NCBI GenBank assembly: GCA_036583965.1
Contig: JAZBQD010000094.1
Span: 1-64,000, forward strand
DNA from: Prunella strophiata
Taxonomy: Eukaryota; Chordata; Aves; Passeriformes; Prunellidae
Direction: 5' to 3'
Length of the DNA stretch: 64,000 bases
A model generated the notes under the pieces. The model saw nothing but the letters and a program-made list of their open reading frames with translations. It did not search any database and was not told where the DNA came from. A program made the translations under genes and the position numbers. The stretch's first letter is position 1; each line of letters opens with the position of its first letter. This document shows positions 55,220 through 64,000 of the stretch, one piece after another.

Positions 55220-55542
55220 GCCGGCAAGCTCAGTCACAGTGCTGAAGCAAACAAAAAAAAAAGCAAAAAGAAGCAGGCAAAACCCACAGAAAAAGCAGGA
55301 TCCCTCGTCAGAGATACCGACCACATGTGTCCTGTTGAACCGCCCTCCGGAAGAGCAGAGACTGCCTCTCACCCCATCCCCAACTTCCCTCGGAAACCCC
55401 AGCTCAGCTTCCATTCATCGGGACAGCCCCAGAGCCAGAGAGGATGGGGGGTGGCATGGGGACAGCCGCCACCCCTGGGCACAAAACAAAACAGATCAAA
55501 GATCCCAAAACTGGGATGGGTTAATAAACTATCCCCAAGAGA
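55220..55542 (-). mobile_element. Solo LTR in CR1, right part
   Basis: Continuation of the outer LTR after the nested one, ending ATCCCCAAGAGA before ATCAG. The terminal dinucleotide has diverged from CA. Confidence 0.75.
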
Positions 55543-55547
55543 ATCAG

Positions 55548-55812
55548 GCTGGTCACCAGTCACAAGTGGCGTTTCACAGGGATCCATCTTAAGCCCAGTT
55601 CTCTTCAACATCTTCATTACTGACTTGGACACAGGACTTGAAGGGATACTAAGTTCGACAGATACACTAAATTGGGAGGAGATTGGGAGGAGGTGTTGAT
55701 TCCCTCAAGAGCAAAGAGAGCCTGCAGAGACACCTGGATAAATTAGAGATGAGCAATCAACAACTGTATAAAGTTCAACAAGGGCAAGTGCTGGATTCTG
55801 CACCTGGGGTGG
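55548..55812 (+). mobile_element. Younger CR1 ORF2 segment 2
   Basis: Plus-strand CR1 resumes (GCTGGTCACCAGTCACAAGT) with the RT motif [22 protein letters not shown]. It runs to GGGTGG at 55807-55812, the left half of the next insertion's TSD. Confidence 0.88.
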
Positions 55813-56436
55813 TGTCAGAGGTCTCTCAGGAGCTCAAGATGACCCCAATCAGTTAGAAAGTCTCTGTGTTCTGGCCCGAGAACCGAAGAAAGAGTCAGGA
55901 GTCTTCTTGTGCAGTTTTCAAGGTTGTTTATTATTTCGTATGTAACAAATTTTCTCCCTGACCAGCCGAGATCCGTTCAGCAGGTCAGTCCACGGCACAC
56001 TGCCCACCTCTGGGGCGGTGTTGTCTTTTTATACTAAAAACTATGTGTACATTATTTACCATTCTTTTCCAATACCTATCACCTATGTTACAGAGTCTAA
56101 CTCTACTCTAAGCCAATCCAAAAGTGCCACCATCACCCAGAAGATGGAGGCTGTGAAGAAGGAGAAAGAAGGATAGAACACGCCCAAATTCCTCCATCTT
56201 GACCCCCAAACCCTTATTCTAAAAAAACCCAAAATTCTACATTTTCACCCTGTGAGAAACTTATTATTACTCTACTTAATTTGTGTGGCTTGTAATACTT
56301 CATATAAGGTTGGTAATTTTTTCCATGGCTCAAAATCAAAGGCACAGGGGTCTTGGGCTCTGTGCCAAGGTCTCTGAGCCCCCTGCCAGGGGCTCAAGCC
56401 ATCCAGGGCACCAGGGGAATGTCCTGAGTTCTGACA
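55813..56436 (-). mobile_element. Solo LTR with exact 6-bp TSD in CR1
   Basis: A 624-bp LTR with ends TGTCAGAGGTCTCTC and GAGTTCTGACA. It is flanked by exact GGGTGG repeats (55807-55812 and 56437-56442). Minus-strand TATA-type GTATAAAAAGAC is at about 56030 and AATAATAAAC at about 55930. Confidence 0.92.
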
Positions 56437-56442
56437 GGGTGG

Positions 56443-57173
56443 GGCAACCCTGGATGTACTGATAGACTGAGGAACAAGAGGCTGGAAAGCAGTGCTGCAG
56501 AAAGGGATCTGGGAGTCCTGGCTGATGCACAGTTGAATATGAGTAAGCAGTGTGCCCTGGCCACCAGGAGAGCCAACCATGTCTTGGGGTGCAATCAGGG
56601 AAATCATCGCCAGCTGGTCAAAGGAGGTGATTGACCCACTTTGCTCTGCACTGGTGTGGCCTCACCTTGAGTGCTGTGTGCAGTTTTGGGCACCGCAATA
56701 TAAGAAAGACATTAAGCTATTAGAGAGTGTCCAAAGGATGGCCACAAGGATGATGAAGGGTATGGAGGAGAAGCCTTATGAGGGGTGGCTGAGGTCACTT
56801 GGTTTGTTAAGCCTGGAGGAGACTGAGGGGAGACCTCATTGTGCTCTTCAACATCCTCACAAGGGGAAGCAGAGGCGCAGTTACTGATCTCTTCACTCTC
56901 ACTGACAGTACTTGAGGAAACATCATGAAGCTGAGACAGGGGAGGTTTAGGTTGGATATCAGGAAAAGGTTTTTCAGACAGAGGGTGGTTAAGCACTGGA
57001 ACAGGCTCCCCATGGAAGTGGTCACAGTGCCAAGCCTGTCTGAGTTCAAGAAGTGTTCAGACAATGCTCTCAGGCACATGGTGTGATTCTTGGGGTGTCC
57101 TGTGCAAGGCCTGGATTTGGACTCGATGATCCTGATGGGTCCCTTCCAACTCAGCATAATCTATGATTCTAAA
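56443..57173 (+). mobile_element. Younger CR1 3' end
   Basis: It resumes at GGCAACCCTGGATGTACTG and runs through GAGAAGCCTTATGAGGGGTGG and TTGGACTCGATGATCC to the CR1 tail AATCTATGATTCT at 57173. Confidence 0.92.
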
Positions 57174-57560
57174 CAGGCACAGCTCCTGCAGTCTCTCATA
57201 AGAGAAATATTCCAGACCCCTAATTGTCTTTGTGGCCTCCACTGGACCCTCTCCAGTAGTTCCTTGTCTTTCTTGTATTGAGGAGCACAGAACTGCACAC
57301 ATTATTCCAGATGTGGCCTCACTAGGGCCAAGTAGAGGGGTAGGATCACGTCCCTCGACCTGCTGGCCACACTCTTCTTGATGCACCCCAGGATAACATT
57401 GGGCCTCTTGGCCAGAAGGGCACATTGCCAGCTCATGGTCAACTTGTCATCTAGCAAGACTCCCAGGTTGTTCTACATCAGGAGGCATTCAGAGGTGGAG
57501 TATAAGCCCCAGGGCAGCATTTCTGCTTAAGTATTTCCCTACCCCTGCAAGCCATGGGGA
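57174..57560 (-). mobile_element. Older CR1, remaining part
   Basis: Minus-oriented CR1 that continues 52690-52985 after the plus-strand CR1 insertion. The junctions share AAACA (52978-52982 and 57174-57178), the likely TSD. It includes CACAACTGCACACA-like and TGGCCTCACTAGGGC motifs. Confidence 0.85.
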
Positions 57561-58215
57561 TTTATTCAGTTTTCCCATTGGGGGACAATCCTGCAACCCC
57601 CACCAACCAGGCTTGGTCCATTATTTTTCCCCCCAACCCTGGGATTTTTCCCACCAAAGAACTCTTATGTGAAATCTTATGGTTGTTAATGTCTTGCCAT
57701 CTATCTCCATTATAAACATATGTTCATCCATCCATTAACTGCTTTGCTACATAAGTCACCCCACTGGTGTCTGAGAATCAAAATGTGGACCAAAATTTTT
57801 TTATTATCCCAAAATAACATGCTGCCAGTGGTATTTTTCTGAAATCTATCAGCAGGAAGCCAGCAGGCATGTGGCATCATGAACCATGGTACCATGTTGG
57901 GAAAAGAGACACTGTGAGGTCATTTGACGGGCAGCTGTGGAGCAACACTGGGAATTTTTGGGGGTCCCTGGTGACAGCAGCTAAGAATATCGAGTGTCTT
58001 TTTTTGCCAGCTTTCTTTAGAAACAGTTGCCAAAGAGTGTAATTCTCCAATGTATATTTTTGAAGGTGTGAAGCCACAAACAACATCTCCCCAAATTAGC
58101 CAGATCTGATCTTTGCTGCTCAATAAAAGTATCCACGTGGGATTTTAATATGTTGCCCCCATACGATTATATCAGCAAAGGGGAAAATAACCTTCTCGGG
58201 CCGAATATGTGGGAC
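57561..58215. other. Unassigned stretch
   Basis: No feature recognised. It ends in GGGAC, the left TSD of the next LTR. Confidence 0.4.
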
Positions 58216-59298
58216 TGTCGTGGTTTGACACTGGCCAAATGCCAGGCACCCACAAAAGTTCCTCGCTCATCCTCCCCTGCCACAGCTGGGTAGAGGAGAG
58301 GAAAAAAATGTTACAAAGGGTTCATGAGTTGAGATAAGGACCAGGAGAAACACTTCAAGGGCAAAACCAGGCTCAGCTTAAAGTTGCAAAGTGAATTTAT
58401 TACTAACAGTCAGAGGAGGATAATAAGAACTAAAATAAGCCCTTAAAACACCTTTTTTTTTTTCCCCAACCTCCCCCTCCTTCCCACTGACAGTGCAGGG
58501 AGACAGAGAATGGGGGTTTTGGAGTCAGTTCATCACTGAGATTTTCTTCCGCTGCTCTGGGACAGAAGTTGTTCCCCTGTGAGACTGTAGGGTCCTTTCC
58601 ACAGGAGACAGTTCTCTGTGAACTTTTCCAGCGTGGGTCTACTCTCATGAGCAGCAGTCCTCCCAAAACTATTGCAACATGAATTCCCCCAAGGGGAAAC
58701 CTCCAAAAACTGCTGCGATGTGGGTCTCTCTTTCCATGGGGTGCAGTCCTCCAAGGACAGGCTGCTCCAGCCTGGAAGCAAGGGCTCTCTCTCCCCATCA
58801 GGTCTTCCACTGAATCATGGCCTCCTCCAGGCATCCACCCGCTCCAGCGTGAGCACCTCCCCCATGGGCTGTGGGTGGATCTCTGCATTCCCTGTGGATC
58901 CCCATGGGCTGCTGGAAGAAAACCTGCTTCACCATGTTTTTCACCATGGCCTGCAGAGGAATCTCAGGTGCCTGGAATACCTCCTCCACCTCCTTCTTCA
59001 CTAACCTTGGTGTCTCCATGTTGTTTCCTCACATGTTCTCACCCCCTCCTCTTCTCTGACAAAATGAAAAACTGTGACTTTATTTTGGTTTTCTTCTTAA
59101 ATATGTTATCACAAAGGCATTACCAACCTCTCTTATTGTCCCAGTTTTGGCCTGCAGCATGTCCATCTTCAGAGCCATCAGACATTGGCTCTGCTGGACA
59201 TGGTGGAAGCTTCCATCAACTTCTCACAGGAGCCATCTCTGTGCCCCCCCCCCTCCCCTCCCCCACTACCAAAAACCAGGCCATGCAAAACCAGCACA
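58216..59298 (-). mobile_element. Solo ERVL LTR with exact TSD
   Basis: A 1083-bp LTR with ends TGTCGTGGTTTGACACTGGCC and GCAAAACCAGCACA. It is flanked by exact GGGAC repeats (58211-58215 and 59299-59303). AATAAA on minus at about 58395. It is the same general family as 14924-16412. Confidence 0.93.
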
Positions 59299-59857
59299 GG
59301 GACCAAACCTCGGGCTGGTGGGAAGATGAGTGGCTGAAGCATCTGCAGAGGAGCAATACTCTGCACCACTGCCGTGCCAGTCCCCCTTGGATGCAGAGGA
59401 GGTTTGCCAACTCCCTGCCAGACACCCCAGCATCTATTTCACCTCATTTCTGGTGAAATTATTTCCAAACCGAAGATTTATGCTACCCAGAAAAAGACTT
59501 GCTTGATTTCCCTATGAGGGATTTCACCCTTGTTTGGAGAAGTTTCATGTATACAGAGGTGAAACGAAAATAGGGGGGGGAAAGGAAAAGTAAGTGATTT
59601 GCTTAGTTCGCTTCTTCCCCACAAGGAGATTAATTAGTATCTATTCTTGGCATGATTGGTGGCTTTGAAAGAAAACTTATCAGAATAACTTATTATTTAT
59701 TTTCATGCTTATTTTTGTAACATCCCTCACTTGGAAGTCTCTCAAAATCTTAAATACTTTAAAAAAAAATATTTATCCAATGGGTATTTTATGGCCTTAG
59801 ATCAATTTGCTCTTGTTGGTGTTAGCTATTAGCCAGACCCAGTTATATTAACAGTAG
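59299..59857. other. Unassigned stretch
   Basis: No feature recognised except a G-run at about 59571. It ends in AGTAG, half of the next TSD. Confidence 0.4.
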
Positions 59858-61390
59858 TGTCATGGTTTGACACTGGCACAATGCCAGTGCCCCCATGAAA
59901 ATGTATTTTCCTCAAATACGTCTTGTGAGATGAGACTAGGAATAGAGCAGAGCAGGCTCAGCCTTAAAAATACAGAAAAAAATGTATTAACTTACGACTA
60001 CAATAAAAGCACACACACGATTGGACATGAAAACTTTCAAAACATTCCTCCTCCTTCCCCCAAAACAGTCCACCACAGTACATTAAATTGACACTTTAAA
60101 TGCACAATAATAATCTAGTTACTATTCTTTAGGCAATCAACCCCCAGTCCACCAAGGAGAGAGGAGTCCCTCCCGTACCACAGACTTCTCTGGAAACACA
60201 GCTGACGCCTCTTCTGTTTCCATTTTACACATGGCACCACTTAGAGAAAGTCCGCCATCGTGACTCTTCCCTCCCTTCTATGCCCAGTGCTCTCACCACT
60301 GTGCATAGACCAGAACTGCCTTTAGGGCTCCCCTTTTAAGGATGCAATGCCCACTTCCAAGAAAGCTACAGTCTCTCGCTATGTGGGACACTTGTCCCCC
60401 CCAAATTTCACCCCCTGGGGCCGAGGGGTCTCGAGAGCTGAGATCTTCCTTGCATCCAAGCCATCGCCTCCCCCTAAATGCAGTTTCTGTGTTATAGGGA
60501 AAAAATTGGATTCCGTCCGTGGCTATACAAGGAAAGAGTCCAGCCAATAGCCACTCCTCCATCTCCTCCCACCTAGGATTCTTCTTCTAACATCCTTCAC
60601 TTGCTCAGTCTTTAATACACTTGCCCATTGCCTTGTACTTCATGTCTGTCTCTCTCCTGATCCAAAAAGGAGGATTCGTGTTCAGAAGTTTTCATTGTCC
60701 AAGGAAAGGGTTAAAAATCTTAGGCTAAGCCAGGCTCAGTACTCCCACGCTGAATGCTGGGCACCTTCTCACTGCACCCCCCCCTTCTCCTTCTTGGCCT
60801 GCAGTCAGCACATGGCCCAAACACTCTCTCTCTCTCTTCCTGGGGGGACGTCTGCCCGCAGCATCTCAGTAGTCCTTCCACAGAAGGGTTAAAATTCGGG
60901 CTCTGTTTCCGGAAGGATAGCTGAAACCTCCCAGCTGCCTGCCCAAGGCCAGGGCACCTCCTCCCACCTCTTCTCTGCCAGCGGTGGCTGCTCTCTCTCT
61001 CTCGCTCTCTGCCTCCCCCCGTTCTCTGGGACTGCCCGACACGTCTCCGTTCCTTTCCACCCCTCCGTCCTCCGTGCTGCAGGAGCCTGACTCCACTGCT
61101 CTCACCTTCTGCCTCCAGAGCTTCTGGCCCACCTCGACCAAACTGCATGGCTTCCCCTCCCCCACCCAGCCCACGGCTGGGCTGGGGGGGGGGGGGGGGA
61201 TGTCCACACTCTTCCCTGACCGGAAGGAAAGAGAGTCTTCTGAGAATTCCCAGCTTTTTAACCCCTTGTGTTCTCAGAGGCGTATCCAAAACTTCAGTGG
61301 CCACCTCAGGTGTCAATATCCACATCTCACTTCTCATTGGCTTTTTGGCCACAACTTCCTGAAAACCTCATTTCCTATCAACCCAGGACA
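59858..61390 (-). mobile_element. Solo long LTR with exact TSD
   Basis: A 1533-bp LTR with ends TGTCATGGTTTGACACTGGC and ATCAACCCAGGACA. It is flanked by exact AGTAG repeats (59853-59857 and 61391-61395). The minus orientation follows from the TGTCCTGGGTTG start and the TTAAAAAGC promoter-like stretch. A G-run of 14 bases lies near 61182. Confidence 0.93.
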
Positions 61391-62127
61391 AGTAGTTTTT
61401 CAGGAGAAATGATACTAAAGGTTGCAAAGTTCACTGTCAATAGCCAAGGGAGCTGCAGTGTCCTGCAGAAGATGGTGTTAACAATAGCAATTATTTTTTC
61501 TTTTCATTTATTTATTTGCATTTCAAAAAGAAGCATTTTTAATTTAAACATATTTGTTAAACAAGGTGCTTTAATTTTTAATTTTTTTAAAAAAGGAAAA
61601 AGATGTTGTGGAGAATAAAGACTCTCTGGTCTATCACTTCTGCTGGTCTGGAAGAGGCCTTCCTTTTGTTTAGGGTGGAAGAAAAAGAAAATGGGGGGGG
61701 GGGGGAATATCCTTAATGGTATCTGCTTAGAAATGCTGTGTGGGGATGGGTCATCCTATGCTCCTAGTGCTGGGTCACATCCTGTTGCAGCTTCAATTGG
61801 AGTTGGTCCTTCTCCCCATCACTTCTCACAGAGGTGAGGATGAAGCCCATGGGAGCAGTGCAAAGGTCTCAGAGGTCCATGGGTGATGGATTGGGCCCCT
61901 CTCCTTGTTCTTTTACCCCATTCAACCTTTAAAAACCATCCAAAAAAGCTGTTTTTCTAAGTCTTCTCTGGAAAACCCTTCTCTAACCCAAGCCAGTTAA
62001 TTTTTCGCTAATTGAAATGCACGCATTGGCCTGAGAAGCCACACAGGTCACTGGAAGTGAGTGGTTTGTGCTGGTCTGTCATTGGGCGCCAGCCAGAAAA
62101 CTGGAGGTGAAATGGCTTCTGCTTTTG
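61391..62127. other. Unassigned stretch
   Basis: AT-rich, with a 14-G run at about 61694. No coding or repeat feature. Confidence 0.4.
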
Positions 62128-62272
62128 AAGAAGTGTTCAAGGCCAGGTTGGATGGGGTTTTGAGCAACCTGGTCTTGTGGAAGGTGACCCTGCCCATGGC
62201 AGGGGTTTGAAACTAGATGGTCCTTAAGGTCCTTTCCAACCCAAACCATTCTATGGTTCTACAGTTCTATGA
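62128..62272 (+). mobile_element. CR1 3' end
   Basis: AGAAGTGTTCAAGGCCAGGT, then TGCCCATGGCAGGGG and TCCTTTCCAACCCAAACCAT, ending TTCTATGGTTCTACAGTTCT. Plus-strand CR1. Confidence 0.95.
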
Positions 62273-62693
62273 TGTGACCATGTACGTGTGCTCAGAGCTC
62301 ACTGAAATAGAGGTGGAAGAAGTTTGGGCCATGGCAGAGGGAACTCTGCTGCTGGCTGGGGGCTCAGCTAATTGCTGTAAAGCCTTGAATAAATAGGTGA
62401 GACATTAAAATGAGGTGCAGGCATGATATGACCTACCAGGCAGTGTTACTCACGACATGGGGCATCACCTGATCCATCCTTCTGCCACAAAGCAGGACCA
62501 ACCACATCAGCACGCTTCCTGGGGAAGTTTGTCCAATCTGCTCATAAAACCTCTGGTGATGGAGGGCAGATTGTCCATTTCCTACACAAAATGTCTTGTG
62601 ATGAACAATGGGGTCATTCCTGGATGTTTGCATAAAATAGAAATATATAAACCTCCTGTTTAGTCCTTCAAACAATCACCAGGCATTGCTTTG
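62273..62693. other. Unassigned stretch
   Basis: No feature recognised. It ends in GCTTTG, left half of the next TSD. Confidence 0.4.
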
Positions 62694-63273
62694 TGTTGGA
62701 ACCCTGGATGCTGAGAATTTTAGACTTTCTGTGCTGACGGGCACTGACCTGCCAGGAGAGCACTGCATTTGACCTGAGGCCATGGAACAGGCTTCCAAAA
62801 TTGATTGATAGCACTGGGAATGCATGTGTGTAGTTGGTTAGAAGTGTGTAATATCACAGGGTGGAAAACTTAGATTTGGGATTTTAGTATATGGCCATAT
62901 ATGGGAGCCAAGATGGAGAACTTTGGGTGTTGGTTAGATGTCAGTTTTGCACCTTCTTCTTCCTTCTTCTTCATGAATCTGGGCAGTTTTCTCTAATTGG
63001 GTGAAAGATGTCCGCATTGCAGATTTTGGGTGATCATAATTGGGTTAAAAGCATAAATAATATAGATCTCAATTGTTTATTGGATAATTGGAACTTAAAT
63101 AGCCTTGAACAGACACCATTTTAGCTCACTTTTTCGACTTGTTAGAGAGAGCTCACATCTCGTGAGTTTGTAATAGATAAGGATAATAAACTTCAGAGTG
63201 AGACTTCAAAAACAACGTCTCCTGAGTTTTATTCGCCCTGACCTTGGAGTAAAAAGAACCTGGCATTCCAACA
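62694..63273 (+). mobile_element. Solo LTR with exact 6-bp TSD
   Basis: A 580-bp LTR starting TGTTGGAACCCTGGATGC and ending CTGGCATTCCAACA. It is flanked by exact GCTTTG repeats (62688-62693 and 63274-63279). AATAAA is at about 63184. It is the family of the older LTR at 10453-10963. Confidence 0.95.
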
Positions 63274-64000
63274 GCTTTGGATTATTTTGCTGATAGCATG
63301 GGGAAAAACAATAAACTGGTTCATGCCATCTGCCACTGAAAAGATGACCCGGTAGAAACTGGTTTTGTCGTGTTGCTTCTCATGGGAAGTACTCCTGGGT
63401 CCTTCCCATTATTTCTGTTGCTTCATCAACTGGATGGGAGAAAGCTTTGCAGCAAATGAGACAAATCACTGCTGGTAAATGAGGGTTAAAACAATCCAAA
63501 TCTCTCCTCCAAAGCCACCCTCTTCAAGGATCCATCTTTAAATGTCCCCATCAACTTACAGCCAGACCCTACTGCTCCAGGATGAGCTGCAGTTAGAGTT
63601 TGGCTTGTTCCACCAAATCAAGGTTGTGAGCATCTGGATAAGCTTCAGAAAGAGCTTGTCAGCACTGGAGTTGGGCTGGGATCAGCAAAGTCAAGAGTGA
63701 AGACAGTCCCTGGGCCTCTGGGACCACCAAGATATATTAAATGAGAAAATAACCTGCAATAAAACAAAATTTTGGAGCAGATGGATGGGTTGAAGCTTTC
63801 AAGATGTAGGAATATTTCTGTAAATTCCTTTTTCACTGCCAAAAACCCAGACAGAAGCAAATAAAGAAACCCCATGGATCAGAGAAACTTTGCTTCACTT
63901 TCCTAAAACAAGTCAAACCCACAAATAGCCAGGATGCGGGATGTTCTCCTCTTCCAGCAGCTCCATTTCTAATAATGAATAATAAGCAGGGGTTTAAAAT
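63274..64000. other. Unassigned flank
   Basis: No coding or repeat feature seen. Confidence 0.4.

Noticed and set aside
2941..55240. A 17-base identical word (GGCAAGCTCAGTCACAG) at 2941 and 55223
   Set aside because: One match of this length is not surprising in 64 kb, and the surroundings are unrelated.
1..64000. tRNA, rRNA or snRNA genes
   Set aside because: I saw no cloverleaf-type or rRNA-like sequence; only primer-binding-site fragments complementary to tRNA ends.

Overview
The window looks like avian genomic DNA, probably from a songbird. It is dominated by endogenous retroviruses (ERVs), LTRs and CR1 LINEs. CR1 3' ends with the bird-type (ATTCTATG)-like tail, ERVL-type pol genes and many solo LTRs support this. 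The only host coding sequence I can defend is the last two coding exons of a MIF4G-family gene, most like CTIF (46653-46706 and 48821-49036, + strand). CTIF is on human 18q and its avian counterpart is expected on the Z. Together with the ERV density this makes a female-specific W copy, or a repeat-rich part of Z, plausible. That is inference only.

Layout. 1-10452: provirus A, minus strand, alpha/beta-like, with gag, dUTPase-like/protease, pol and env all decayed. Its 3' LTR is broken by another LTR (1-932) and its gag by a solo LTR in the opposite orientation (7830-8303). A itself sits in an older LTR (10453-10963). 10964-17190: an old plus-strand ERVL whose pol is cut by three solo LTRs, two with clear target-site duplications (TSDs) and one with a short one. 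17816-18170: a GGAA-type microsatellite. 18369-24556: a plus-strand LTR interrupted by provirus C (18840-24330), which has gag-like sequence but no pol that I can see and carries a 1.5 kb solo LTR. 24557-28800: solo LTRs, an LTR fragment, a CR1 end, AT-rich DNA and a 12-bp minisatellite. 28805-31920: a minus-strand ERVL (D) with long RT and integrase ORFs and no visible 5' half. 32410-34826: a minus-strand provirus remnant (E) with env pieces, a plus-strand LTR and an ERVL LTR fragment. 35793-42825: provirus B, minus strand, with both LTRs, gag-dUTPase-pro-pol and no env. 43331-46366: LTR pieces. 46653-49036: CTIF-like exons with a CR1 in the intron. 49456-64000: more LTRs and a deep nested stack in which a CR1 is inside a CR1, an LTR is inside that CR1, and another LTR is inside the LTR.

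No ERV here appears fully coding: every gag, pol or env has frameshifts, stops, inserts or deletions. LTR limits were set mainly by TG...CA-type ends plus 4-6 bp TSDs read directly from the sequence. Where no TSD was found, the entry says so. I saw no bacterial-type operon, CRISPR array, tRNA or rRNA, and no convincing new defence or metabolic system. The notable content is the integration history and the odd gag, protease and LTR structures.
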